Source: Streptomyces hygroscopicus
Lineage (GTDB): Bacteria; Actinomycetota; Actinomycetes; Streptomycetales; Streptomycetaceae
Reading direction: 5' to 3'
Length of the DNA: 64,000 nt
Assembly: GCF_026168105.1 (NCBI RefSeq)
Contig: NZ_LBMW01000026.1
Coordinates: 52,691 to 116,690 of the forward strand
Below, piece after piece: positions 27,779 through 36,926 of the stretch. Made by a program: the position numbers and the translations under genes. A model generated the notes under the pieces. It was not told the origin of the DNA. It saw only the letters and a program-made list of their open reading frames with translations, and did no database searches. Each line of letters opens with the position of its first letter. Position 1 is the first letter of the stretch.

Positions 27779-28927
27779 TCACCCGTCGGTGGTGTCCGGC
27801 CCCCTGCGTCCGCCCGGCTCCGGCCGCGACATCTGCCGCAGCATCCGCTGACGCTCACGCTGCCGTCGTCCATAGGCGGCGTCGGACACCTTCTCGTCCC
27901 CTTCGAGGCTGGTGCCGAAGGCCCCGCCGATCATGGCGATGGCGGTGATGAACCAGGCCAGGAAGAGGTAGTCGCCGACGCCGACCTGCCGTCCGATGAA
28001 CTTGCGCAGGACGGACGCGTCCAGCAGCAGGAAGGAGACGGCGACCAGAGTCGCGAACAGGGCCGTGGCCAGCACCACCACCGCGAGCGCGATGGTGACC
28101 AGGGTGACCAGGTTGTAGGGGTACAGGGGGTGGTGCCGTGCAGGGAGGTGGGTGCCGCGCTCCCAGAGCTGGTGGTCGACGATGATCCACAGGGTGAGAG
28201 CGACGGCGGACACAGCGGTGACGACGGCATGCTGCACGGCGCCGAGTGCGGTGGCGAGGTTCCAGGTGGCGCTGTTGATGAACAGGACCGTAGCTGTGGC
28301 GAACACGCCCGCCAGGGCCCGGGAGAGGGAGCCGAACAGCCGCCAGGGGCGGTTGGCGTACACCATGCCGGCGACGAGTCGGGCGTGGCCGCGCAGGCCG
28401 GGCACGACGTAGCGCCGGGGCTGCTCGGGGCCGGGACGGGTGTCCGGTACCGGTTCCCGCGGCGGGCGGCCGATCACCTCCGGGTGCCTGGGCGTCTCCT
28501 CGTGCGCGACCAGCTCTCGGACGACATCCACGACGGCCTGCCGCACCCGGCGCCGAAGGCGGCGGACCCCAAGGGCGGGAAGGGAGATGAGCGCGGCACG
28601 GAGCGCGGAGTCGACCTCGACGCTGATCGGGTAGAGCCGGGCCCGCCGCGGAAGGTCGGTGAGAAAGATCGCCACGTCCCATTCGGCACCGTCCAGGTGG
28701 TTTCTGACGGCCTCGGCGATGTCGGAGACGTCGGCCTGTTCGCTCCCGCTGAGCGGGACGGTCATCGTGTCGACCTGCCATCCGACCCGAGCACGGACTG
28801 CCCGGCGGAGATGGTCGGGCAACCGGGGGGCGAGAGCCCGGGCGATCTCCGAGGGCAGACCGGGGTCGGCCACCAGTACGACGCGCACGGATCTGCCGGA
28901 GGAGGTCTCGGGCACGTCAGCGGTCAT
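27779..28927 (-). CDS. Conserved actinobacterial membrane protein, unknown function
   Basis: 382 aa. Residues 1-200 are soluble (SGRSVRVVLVADPGLPSEIARAL; DVAIFLTDLPRR), then four hydrophobic segments between about 215 and 345 (ATVLFINSATWNLATALGA, VVTAVSAVALTLWIIVDH, LVTLVTIALAVVVLATALF, FLAWFITAIAMIGGAFG) and a charged tail. ATG 28927 follows GAAGGTG. A fragment similar to its INSATWNLATALG region occurs at 42122-42290, so a relative was once encoded there. Function unknown. Confidence 0.75.
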   Translation of the reverse strand: MTADVPETSSGRSVRVVLVADPGLPSEIARALAPRLPDHLRRAVRARVGWQVDTMTVPLSGSEQADVSDIAEAVRNHLDGAEWDVAIFLTDLPRRARLYPISVEVDSALRAALISLPALGVRRLRRRVRQAVVDVVRELVAHEETPRHPEVIGRPPREPVPDTRPGPEQPRRYVVPGLRGHARLVAGMVYANRPWRLFGSLSRALAGVFATATVLFINSATWNLATALGAVQHAVVTAVSAVALTLWIIVDHQLWERGTHLPARHHPLYPYNLVTLVTIALAVVVLATALFATLVAVSFLLLDASVLRKFIGRQVGVGDYLFLAWFITAIAMIGGAFGTSLEGDEKVSDAAYGRRQRERQRMLRQMSRPEPGGRRGPDTTDG

Positions 28928-29068
28928 GACCACACCTTCGTGTGCGCCTCGCGCCATGGCGGCCGCGAGGGACCGGCGATCCGCGGGTGTCACCCACCGT
29001 GCCCGGCGCACACGCAGCGTCCGGGCCGCCGGCGCCGTGACACGGGCGCCGTGCCGAAGGCCCCGGGG

Positions 29069-29449
29069 TCACCCGGCGGATTCGAGGGCCTGGGAGAAGT
29101 CCGTTCCGAGCTGCGACATCAGGTCGTTGAACTCCTTCTCGCTGATCGCCTCGCGGAGCACGGCCAGTACGGTCCGCACACCCCGGTCGGCTTCCTCCTC
29201 CTTGAGCATCGTGCGTTCGGCCACGCGCCGCACGCTGTCGTGGTGGCCGAAGCGCTCGATGCGGTCCGTGGTTCCCCGGCGCACCGCCTCCGCTAGGCCC
29301 TCGGGGAGCTCGGTGATCAGGTCCCTGGCCTCCCCCGGGCTCAGCCTGTGGGCCAGCGTCTCGAGCGTGGCCCAGGTCAGGTCCGCCGCCTCCTGCCGGC
29401 TAAGTCCGGTGCGCTCGGCGACGGTACGGACGAATTCCTGCTCATCCAT
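29069..29449 (-). CDS. DUF2267-domain protein
   Basis: 126 aa. It matches DUF2267 with its paired four-helix repeats: DEQEFVRTVAERTGLSRQEA, HRLSPGEARDLITELPEGL and ISEKEFNDLMSQLGTDF. GGAGG lies before ATG 29449. Function unknown; such genes are common near stress and transport genes. A truncated relative lies at 32944-33135. Confidence 0.85.
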   Translation of the reverse strand: MDEQEFVRTVAERTGLSRQEAADLTWATLETLAHRLSPGEARDLITELPEGLAEAVRRGTTDRIERFGHHDSVRRVAERTMLKEEEADRGVRTVLAVLREAISEKEFNDLMSQLGTDFSQALESAG

Positions 29450-29597
29450 GCGTCGTCCTCCTTCGCTGCTGTGTCGCGACGAACAGCGCGGATCCCCTGC
29501 AAGCCTGCCACGCCGACCCGGCCCGCGCCCGCGCACGGACGGCGGTGACCACGACCACCCACAGCTTGACGCCTCCGTGCACCGTGGTGTGCAGGGC

Positions 29598-29745
29598 CTC
29601 GCCGGCCAGGTTGAGCTCGTCGACGCCTTCGTCACCGGGCCGCGTGACCGGATGAGCGAGGTGCAACCGGGAGATCCGGTCGACCCCGCCACCACGCTCG
29701 GCCCGCTGTCCTCCGAGGCCGCGGCCGAACTCCTGATGGACCTTC
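29598..29745 (+). pseudogene. Aldehyde dehydrogenase fragment
   Basis: One frame reads RDRMSEVQPGDPVDPATTLGPLSSEAA with the preceding VELVDAFV. This is the central segment of NAD(P)-dependent aldehyde dehydrogenases of the succinate-semialdehyde type. Neither the catalytic Cys nor the Glu domain is present on either side, so it is a remnant. Confidence 0.6.
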
Positions 29746-29894
29746 ATCACCGTCGCCCGCAGCCTTGTCTGCTGGAGACGCATCAAGAAGGCCAGCACAT
29801 GAGCCCGGTTCTTGCAGCCTGGGGCTTCGAGCGCCGCGGCCACGCCTGGACCTCCGCCTGCCGCCCGAGCACGGACTTGAAGACCTCCACCAGC

Positions 29895-30124
29895 GTTCCC
29901 TCCGCCAACCAGAGCAAGGATGCGGGTAAGAAGATCGTGGGCCGCAAGCGACGCGTCGTGACCGACCTATCTGCCTCCTCCTGGCGGTGCTGGTCACCGC
30001 GGCCGGTATCCAGGACTCCGCAGCCGACACCCGGCTGCTCGACCAGGTCGCCGGCCGTCCCGGCATCCGCCGGGCGGCCCAGATGTTCCTCCGCCGCCCG
30101 GCCCACCCACTGCAGCGCTGCTGA
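29895..30124 (+). mobile_element. IS5-family transposase remnant with frameshift
   Basis: The frame KDAGKKIVGRKRRVVTD matches the IS5 (IS427-type) DDE transposase. After about 29970 the reading continues in another frame as LLLAVLVTAAGIQDSAADTRLLDQVAG and then loses similarity. The catalytic N-terminal and C-terminal parts are gone. No terminal inverted repeats recognised. Confidence 0.7.
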
Positions 30125-30154
30125 CACCACTCCCACAGGAGTTCCAGCGAGGCG

Positions 30155-31936
30155 TCAGCCGGGCCCGCCCAGCACGATCTTCCACACTCGGGTCGCCACC
30201 TGGAGGTTCAGCCGGTCCTCGACGTTCGCGAGGTCGTTGCCGCTGATGTCGCGGATGCGCTGGAGCCGATAGCGCAGCGTGCTGCGGTGGATCGCGAGGG
30301 ATTCTGCGGTCTCGTCGTAGTTACCGCCGCAGTCGAAGTACCGGGACAGGGTCTCCACCAAGGTCGCGTGGTGCCGGGAGTCGTAGTCGATGAGCTGCCC
30401 GAGCCACTCCTGTACGAACGTCTCCAGTTCCCGGTAATCGTTGCCGGGTCCCAGGATGCGGTAGAGGCCGAGCTCGTCGAAGAACGTCGTGCCGTAGCGC
30501 TCGCGGGAGTGGCGGCGCACGTCCAGGGCGCGCTGCGCCTCCTGGTAGTGGTGGGGGATGTCGTTCAGGGAGTCGGAAGGGGCGCTCACCCCGATCGTCC
30601 CGGACCGTGTTCCGGTCGCCCGGGCGAGCGCCTCGTACAGCGCGCGGGCGTGCGGCCTGTCGTCGGCGACCAGGACGACGTGGTCGGAGCGCCGGGTCAG
30701 CAGCGAGCGCATGCCCACGGCAGAGGCCGCCCGCCCCACGGTCTGTGCGAAGGAATCGTCGGCGGTCCGGTTCGACCACTGCACCACGACGACGTAGTGG
30801 CTGCGGTGCAGGTCGTGTCCGACTGCCTCGGACCGGGCGTAGGCGCTCGCCTCGTCCGTCCCTGCCAAGAGGTCGTCCACCAGCTCGCGGTGCAGCCTAA
30901 GCTCCACTTCGGCCAGATTGCGCAGGTGCGTCAGCTCCGGGGCGAGTGACGCGGCAGCGTGTTCCAGCGCGAGCACGGTGTGCTCGTCGGCCTCGTCCCG
31001 GGCATCGACCAGGGCCAGCACGCCCAGGATCTCGCCGTGCGGGCGGATCAGGGTGATCAGCCGGTCCCTTATCCGCACCGGCCCGGCCTGACGGGCGACG
31101 GCGTGCAGCATTTCGTCCTGGCGCACTGGGTCCGGTTCGGGATAGGGGACGGGGCGGCTGGGGCCGGTCCAGGTCCTCAGCCGACCGAAGCGGTCCTCGA
31201 CCAGCGCAGGAAGTCCAGTGAGCCCGTGCAGTGCGCGGGTGACAGCTTCCTCGCCGCCACCCGAGGCAGCGACGCCGGCCATGAGCGCGTGAACGGCTCG
31301 CTCGTAGCCCAGCTCGGCCACCACAGAGATCAGCTGCCGCTGGAGGGCTGTGCGTTCGTCCCTCAGTCGGTGCAGCTCCAGCGCGTCCTCGCGCCGGCGG
31401 CGATGTGCGAAAGCGACTGACAGCGCAGCAGCGGTGTGCCGGACGAGCGTGGCGAGCAGAGATCGCTCGGCCTCGGTGGGCCGGGAGCGGGACGTCACCA
31501 CGAGGTAGCCGTGGAGTCCCTCAAGTCCGCGTAGCCCCAGGGCCCGGCCCCAGAGCCTGCCGGGTACGGTCACGTTGCCGTCCTGCCCGGCCAGCTCCCG
31601 CACCCTCCGGCTCACGGCCAGCGCAGGCATCTGCCCGTCCCTTGGACTGGGGACTAGGTCGCCGCCCACATTGAGATATCCGGCCTCGGCACTGTATGGC
31701 CCCGCGGCGGCTATGTGGTCCATGGCCAGGCGCAGGATCTCGACTTCGTCCGGAGTGTCGAACAGGGCGCGGGAGAGCGCGAGCAGTTCGTGGAGGGCAT
31801 GGCCGACTGGGGTGCGAGCGGGCGGGCGGGGCCCTCCGCGCGCGGCCGTGGGGTGCCGCCCGGCGCTGCCCCGCGGGGGGCCGCCCTTCCGGTGGGAGTA
31901 GCGGTGGTACAGGCTGTGCACCCGACTGCCGGCCAT
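30155..31936 (-). CDS. PucR/CdaR-family transcriptional regulator with GAF sensor
   Basis: 593 aa. Residues about 50-190 are a GAF-like sensor (TPDEVEILRLAMDHIAAAG). The middle (about 340-460) is the PucR GGDEF-like domain (SHYVVVVQWSNRTADD; SGTIGVSAPSDSL). The C-terminus has the PucR helix-turn-helix: YFDCGGNYDETAESLAIHRS and TLRYRLQRIRDISG. Activator-type regulators of this class control purine, sugar-acid or amino-acid use, but neighbours here are decayed, so its target cannot be read. GGAGTGG precedes ATG 31936. Confidence 0.88.
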   Translation of the reverse strand: MAGSRVHSLYHRYSHRKGGPPRGSAGRHPTAARGGPRPPARTPVGHALHELLALSRALFDTPDEVEILRLAMDHIAAAGPYSAEAGYLNVGGDLVPSPRDGQMPALAVSRRVRELAGQDGNVTVPGRLWGRALGLRGLEGLHGYLVVTSRSRPTEAERSLLATLVRHTAAALSVAFAHRRRREDALELHRLRDERTALQRQLISVVAELGYERAVHALMAGVAASGGGEEAVTRALHGLTGLPALVEDRFGRLRTWTGPSRPVPYPEPDPVRQDEMLHAVARQAGPVRIRDRLITLIRPHGEILGVLALVDARDEADEHTVLALEHAAASLAPELTHLRNLAEVELRLHRELVDDLLAGTDEASAYARSEAVGHDLHRSHYVVVVQWSNRTADDSFAQTVGRAASAVGMRSLLTRRSDHVVLVADDRPHARALYEALARATGTRSGTIGVSAPSDSLNDIPHHYQEAQRALDVRRHSRERYGTTFFDELGLYRILGPGNDYRELETFVQEWLGQLIDYDSRHHATLVETLSRYFDCGGNYDETAESLAIHRSTLRYRLQRIRDISGNDLANVEDRLNLQVATRVWKIVLGGPG

Positions 31937-32130
31937 GGGACCACTCCGTCCCTCGAAGCCTTCAGAGAACCGAGCGGCATGTCGCGTACCCGCTCATGGG
32001 CCGGCTTACCCGAGATGTGTGGATCCTTTCTCTCGTACTCGTGGGGCGACCGGACCTGTGCATTCCTGACTCGCCAGACGCAGGCGTGGAGCCACCCGGT
32101 TCGTCACGCTGCGGAGTGCAGAACTACCGG

Positions 32131-32844
32131 CGCGGACGTCAGACCCTGATCCGCACGGCCTCCGCGGGTGGCACCCATGACTCCGTGGCCTGGCTGGCCC
32201 GGCGGGGACGGTGACTGTCCTACTCGGTCGGCGTGGTGATCACCGAGGCGATCCACGAGCACGTGCTGAAGGTTCCGGCATCGGCCTGGACGCCGGCCGT
32301 CGAGGCGGACGGCGAGATCCGCGACGGCGCCTGGGTCGCCGAACTCACCGGCGACGTCCTGGACGGCTGGCCCAAGGGGATGCGGCTGATCATTCGGAAG
32401 GAACGTCCGCACCCCGGGGCCCAGCTGAGGCTAACGGACGCGGACGGCATGCGACTGACCTGCTTCGCCACCAACACATCGGGCCGGCCGATCGCCGAGC
32501 TCGAGCTCCGTCACCGGCTGCGGGCCCGGGCCGAGGACCGCATCCGGGCCGCCCGGGCCACCGGGCTGCGCAACCTCCCCCTGCACCGCACCGCCCAGAA
32601 CCGGATCTGGCTGGAGATCGTCCAGATCACGCTCGAGCTGCTGGCCTGGATGCCGATGCTCGCGCTGACCGGAAAGGCCAGACCCTGGGAACCCCGCCGC
32701 CTGCGGCTCCGCATTTTCACCGCGGCCGGACAGCTCGTGACCACCGGCCGTCGGCGGACCCTCCGCCTCGCCCGGCACTGGCCCTGGACCAGCCACGTCA
32801 TCGCCGCTCTCGAACGGCTCGCGCTCCTGCCGAACCCCGGCTGA
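32131..32844 (+). mobile_element. IS1380-family transposase, 5'-truncated with internal stop
   Basis: One frame reads LIRTASAGGTHDSVAWLARRGR, then TGA at 32212, then LSYSVGVVITEAIHEHVLKVP and on to LERLALLPNPG. It matches the C-terminal half of IS1380 (DDE group 1) transposases; the TGA probably replaces a Trp. The N-terminal half with the first catalytic Asp is missing. It is inactive. No inverted repeats seen. Confidence 0.78.
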
Positions 32845-32943
32845 CCAACGAATTTCCCGTCCCTACGACAGCAACTCAACACCCGGAGCAGTGGAACCCG
32901 GCGCCACCCCGAGGCGAGACTTGGGCTTTGGCCCTGCCCAGCC

Positions 32944-33135
32944 TCAGCCCACCGCGCGAAAACGGTCCACCGAATCCATCGGCGGACCGTGACGAAACTT
33001 CCGATGGAACTCGTTCGGCAGTTGCGACATCACATCCTGGAACTCCGCGTCGGGGACGGCCTCTCCCAGAGTCATGAAAACCGCCGAAACGCCCCTGCGC
33101 GCCACGGCCTCATCGGCGCCCGCACGCTCACTCAC
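32944..33135 (-). pseudogene. DUF2267 C-terminal fragment
   Basis: 63 aa from a GTG. VFMTLGEAVPDAEFQDVMSQLPNEF is the second half of a DUF2267 protein, close in pattern to the intact gene at 29069-29449. The first repeat is absent, so it is probably a remnant. It lies 100 bases from the IS1380 fragment, which may have caused the loss. Confidence 0.6.
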
Positions 33136-33219
33136 TCACTCCCTCACCGTACCGCGCACACACCCAAACGGCGATCGAAATGCCGACGCGGACCTCGCGG
33201 CCGGTGCCGAAAGCGCCGG

Positions 33220-33441
33220 TCACTGCCCGCCCTCTTCACCTTCCTCGGCAAAGGGGCGCACCGCGTCCAGCAGGACCCTCAGCGCACCGGTGAGCATCCC
33301 GACCTCGGCGACACGCTGGGCGTACGGGTCCTGCGAGTACTCCCGCTCAGCCTGCTCGGCCCGCTCGGCGGCGTTCGCCAGGATCTGCTCGGCGGCCTGA
33401 GCCGCGGCGCGCAGGGCGGCACGTTCGATATCGCCGGGCAT
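33220..33441 (-). CDS. Small helical hypothetical protein
   Basis: 73 aa, Ala/Glu-rich and predicted helical (MPGDIERAALRAAAQAAEQI; AERAEQAEREYSQDPYAQ). GGGGAG lies before ATG 33441, which supports the start over a longer upstream frame. Family not recognised. Confidence 0.55.
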   Translation of the reverse strand: MPGDIERAALRAAAQAAEQILANAAERAEQAEREYSQDPYAQRVAEVGMLTGALRVLLDAVRPFAEEGEEGGQ

Positions 33442-33578
33442 GTGATCTCCCCTGGATTCGGGCGTCGGGCACAGGATTCCCCGGAATGCTTCGACATCGC
33501 CAGCAGCCGGTTTTGCCGGGAACGCCACACGTAGGGCACGAGCACGAAGTGCCCCGGGACAAAAACTGAGGAGGAGAT

Positions 33579-33900
33579 ATGTCTTCCACAAGCGTACGGG
33601 ACGTGCTGAACGCGCTGCAGGACGTCGACTTCCCTGCGGGCAAAGAGGAACTGGTCCAGGCCGCCGAGAATGCCGGAGCGCCCGAGGAAGTGGTCAAGGC
33701 GCTTCGCGCCAGTCCCCCGGACGAGTACGGCAACCGGGATGAGGTGGCCAGGCCGGTGCGCGTCGGCCCGGCATCCGACCTGGACCTGAGCGCGGCGCAG
33801 CGCGCGGAGCAGGCCCGGCACGGCGGCCGCCCCGGCCAATCGCAGCACCTGCGTGACGTCCCCCAAGCCGTCGGTCCAGGACGAACTCGACCAGTCCTGA
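33579..33900 (+). pseudogene. DUF2795-family protein with one-base frameshift in a C run
   Basis: The DUF2795 domain is complete: TSVRDVLNALQDVDFPAGKE and AGAPEEVVKALRASPPDEY. AGGAGG precedes the ATG. After SQHLRDVP a run of five C (33860-33864) shifts the frame; with four C it reads KPSVQDELDQS and stops at 33900, a natural end. As written the frame runs on to 34055 through Arg/Pro-rich sequence. It may be a sequencing error, a recent mutation, or slippage-tolerated. Confidence 0.72.
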
Positions 33901-34061
33901 TCCGCCCCGCACGGCATGCAGACACCGGAACGCCCCATGGACAGCGAATCGAACACTTTCGCCGCCGCCTGACTTCCCGGCCGGAGGTGTGTGAGCAACC
34001 TCCCGCCGGGTACACCGATCCATCCAAATGCCGGAGATGTAACTCGTGGAGGTGAGTTCTG

Positions 34062-34256
34062 ATGACGCTACCCGCACGCCGACAGCGAGTCGGCGCCCTG
34101 GCGGAGCCCGGGGTCACCGCATGGACACGCAACCCCCTCGCCGAGTTTGACGATCTGTTCAACCGGACGGCTGCGGGAGCCGGCAGACCCTGGAGGACCA
34201 CATCCAGGAGGTCGATGACCACATCCACGAGCTCAATCGCCGCCTGGAGCAGCTGA
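34062..34256 (+). pseudogene. Hsp20-like N-terminal remnant
   Basis: Starts with a strong GGAGGTGAG ribosome site. Residues 1-35 (PARRQRVGALAEP ... NPLAEFDDLFNR) match the start of the Hsp20 gene at 14862 (NPLVEFDELLNQ). Similarity ends abruptly there; the rest of the 64-aa frame is unrelated. The alpha-crystallin domain is missing. Confidence 0.55.
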
Positions 34257-34780
34257 CCGCCCGAGGACCGTTGTCCGAGGCCTTCATCACCCTGGGCGGT
34301 CAAGCCGTGAGCACCGGCAGCGTGTTGTGGCGGCTGATGTCCGGGCTGCCGTCAGCCGTGCGGCCCGGACACGATGGTCACACTCCGCAACGCCTCCTGA
34401 AGGGCATCGAGGAGGAGTTCGCCGTCGCGGCCAAGGCGGCGGCGGCCGCCAGCGCGGCAGAGCGTTTCGCCGATGAGATCGGCGACAGCCTCGACGCCGA
34501 CATGCTCCGGGGCATCCGCACCGACGAGGAGCGGTTCCTCAACGACCTGGACCACAGCCTGGAAGAGGCGGCAGACGTGGTGGTCCGCGTCAAGACCAGC
34601 GAGGCCGGCGGCGGAACCGCACCGGCCTCCTGGGCAGTGCCGCCATCCTCATCCGTCCCCGGGTGCCGGACCGCCCGGGGACGGGTACGTCGCGCTCAGG
34701 CGCCGTGCGCGTCCCGGACGCCGAGTTCGTCGATGTGCCCCAGCAGGTCGAGGGGGTCGGCGTACACCCGGAACGCCTGA
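34175..34780 (+). CDS. Helical protein remnant fused downstream of the Hsp20 head
   Basis: In the frame two bases on from the Hsp20 head, an open reading reads QTLEDHIQEVDDHIHELNRR, then GIEEEFAVAAKAAAAASAAERF and DEERFLNDLDHSLEEAAD. It is strongly helical, partly coiled-coil, and slightly like ferritin-type or DUF892 helices, but I cannot assign it. No good start codon exists (first TTG at 34271), and the 3' end runs into the opposite HAD gene. Probably the 3' part of a gene joined by deletion. Confidence 0.4.
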   Translation, partial: GSRQTLEDHIQEVDDHIHELNRRLEQLTARGPLSEAFITLGGQAVSTGSVLWRLMSGLPSAVRPGHDGHTPQRLLKGIEEEFAVAAKAAAAASAAERFADEIGDSLDADMLRGIRTDEERFLNDLDHSLEEAADVVVRVKTSEAGGGTAPASWAVPPSSSVPGCRTARGRVRRAQAPCASRTPSSSMCPSRSRGSAYTRNA

Positions 34781-35394
34781 GCCCGCTCCAGTTCGTCCTG
34801 CCCGTATCCTCCGGACAGCAGCCCCACTCCGAGTGCCTCCGCCCGCCGCGCAGCCAGCAGATCCCACACACTGTCTCCGACGACGACACAGTCGCGGGCG
34901 GGGATTCCGAGCCGCGCCGCGCCCGCCAGGAACAGATCGGGGTCGGGTTTGGCGTGGCTGACTTCCTCGCGGGTGACCGTCGGCACGTCAGGCGGCACGG
35001 CGAGTCTGACGAACATGGGTGCGGCGTCGTCCCGGCGGGCGCTGGTGGCGATCGTCCAGGGGACGCCGCAGTCCGTCAGCGTCCGGAGAAGCTCGGCGGC
35101 TCCGGGCAGCGGCCGGATGGCGTTCGTCCAGCCTTCGAAGTGGCGGTGATGGGCGTTCTGCAGTTCATCGGCCTCCTTCGGCGTCAGCCGTACGCCGGTC
35201 TCGCGCATCATGGCCTGCACGAGCAGGCCACCGCTCATCCCGATCCTCCGGTGGATCCGCCAGATCGCCAGGCCGATGCCCATCTCGCTCAACGCCTGCT
35301 GCCAGGCGATGACGTGCTGGTAGACGCTGTCGACGAGTGTCCCGTCCAGGTCGAAGACGAACGCCGCGGGCCTGGTGGCCGTACCGTCGGACAT
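34696..35394 (-). CDS. HAD-family phosphatase (phosphoglycolate-phosphatase-like)
   Basis: 232 aa. All HAD motifs are present: nucleophile Asp in FVFDLDGTLVDS, motif II Ser/Thr in WTIATSARRDD, motif III Lys in SHAKPDPDLF and motif IV in VVVGDSVWDLLAARRA. It dephosphorylates a small phosphate ester; substrate unknown. ATG 35394 is 9 bases after GGAGGG; another ATG (35403) lies too close to it. Confidence 0.9.
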   Translation of the reverse strand: MSDGTATRPAAFVFDLDGTLVDSVYQHVIAWQQALSEMGIGLAIWRIHRRIGMSGGLLVQAMMRETGVRLTPKEADELQNAHHRHFEGWTNAIRPLPGAAELLRTLTDCGVPWTIATSARRDDAAPMFVRLAVPPDVPTVTREEVSHAKPDPDLFLAGAARLGIPARDCVVVGDSVWDLLAARRAEALGVGLLSGGYGQDELERAQAFRVYADPLDLLGHIDELGVRDAHGA

Positions 35395-35411
35395 CTTCCA
35401 CATCCCTCCCG

Positions 35412-35970
35412 TCAGCGGCCGGCCCGGGCCGGCGGGGTATAGGCACCGGAGGACAGCCTCTGCGCCCGGGACTCCTCGACCGTGTCCTTCAGGGCGGTGC
35501 GGAAGCGGCCAGGGCCCCCGCCTGCCCGACGAAGAGGGCCCAGGCCCAGCAGCGCCCGGCGCGGATGGCGCTGTGCCGCCACCCGAGCGATCTCCCGGAA
35601 CGGGATCGACGCCCGGTGCCGTCCGGTGAGGTACCCGCTGGACGGCGGCAGTTCGATGCCTTCCCGGGCTAGCACCTCCGACTCGATGCGGTCCACGATC
35701 TTCTCGGCTTCCCTCTCCCGCCCATGGATGAACAGCCAACGAGGGCTCTCCGGAACGCTGCGGCGGACCAGCATGATCCCCAGTCCGAGGAAGCCGCCGT
35801 TGCCGAAGGCCACCCGCCGACCGACGTCCGCGGGGAACCAAGCGGTGTTCAGCAGGACGAAGCGCCCAGGCTCCCGACGGCGGCCCCGACCCAGTAGCTG
35901 CCGTGGACGGTCAGGTCGACCCGTCCGCGGTTGCGGGCCGGGATGAACTCACCGGGGCCGGCATCGGCTT
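35412..35970 (-). pseudogene. MFS transporter fragment with frameshifts
   Basis: Reads FIPARNRGRVDLTVHGSYWV, then after a frame change FGNGGFLGLGIMLVRRSVPE and SPRWLFIHGREREAEKIV, ending near REIARVAAQRHPRRALLGL before another shift. This is the middle of a major-facilitator sugar/metabolite transporter (loop with PESPRW). Both ends and several helices are lost. Confidence 0.7.
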
Positions 35971-36112
35971 GAGTACTCGGCGGTCGACGAATGCCATGCT
36001 GCGCGCCGGGTGTGCGATCGGCATCGGTGCACGGTGACCAAATCGCGCGGTCGGAATCGACCCAGCGGGCTGAGACACCGCGGACGAGCGGGCGGTTCTC
36101 GGAAGGCCGGCA

Positions 36113-36760
36113 ATGCACGGCGCATGGGTCAGGAATCCGGACTCTCGCGAGACGGCACCGGAGCAGTTGGGTGAGGTGTTCGAACTGTCGACGCGCGCCA
36201 CTTTGATGTTCGAGTCCGCCGGGGAGGACGATGTCGTCGCCCTCGGCGCGTCCTGCCTGCTGGCCACGGGCTGCCGCCTGACCGCCGCCGCATATCTGCT
36301 GCGCGACGGATCCCTGGTCAGGCGCGGTTCCCCGCCCACCGCGCCCGTCCCGACGACCGCGCCGTGGCCGCCGGGATGCCAGCGCTGCAGGGCCGCGACG
36401 GCAGGCTGACCTGCCCGGCGGGGACCTCGCGGCACGGCTGCGGCTGCTGCTCCTGCGGATCGGCGACGAACTGGTGCCCGGCGCCTCCGCCCGCCATGTG
36501 ACGGCCTGGCCGGAGGAGGCGCGGCGACTGGATCACCAGACCGCCGATGGGGACGCGGCCCTGGCCAGGGCCGAGGAGAGCCTGCGCCTGAATCCGCTGC
36601 GACGTCCGGCACCCGGCACCAGGCCGGTCCTGCGCAGCGGTCTGGACGCCAACGAGCACTGCGTCGGCCTGCGCTCCCTGTGCCGGACCTTCGCCGACCT
36701 ACGACTCATGAACCGACTGGACATCGACAGACGCCTGCGCGTCTCGCACACCGAGGACCG
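36113..36760 (+). pseudogene. FUSC-type transporter remnant
   Basis: Two frames together read FELSTRATLMFESAGEDDVVA, LLATGCRLTAAAYLLRDGSL and, after a shift near 36400, ALARAEESLRLNPLRRP and HCVGLRSLCRTFADLR. These resemble the soluble C-terminal part of FUSC/aromatic-acid-exporter proteins. Membrane segments are absent. The assignment is tentative. Confidence 0.4.
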
Positions 36761-36926
36761 CCCGGAAGCCCGGCGCCGACGCGACCGGACCACCCTGGGA
36801 GGTCCGCTGCGTTCGCTGCGGTCCGGCGAACTGCGGGGGTGGTGGGGCGGTCGCGTGGATCCGAGCAGGAACTGGTCGCTCGGCCGCTCCGGACGATGAA
36901 GAACACATCGCGAGCTGGGAGGAACC

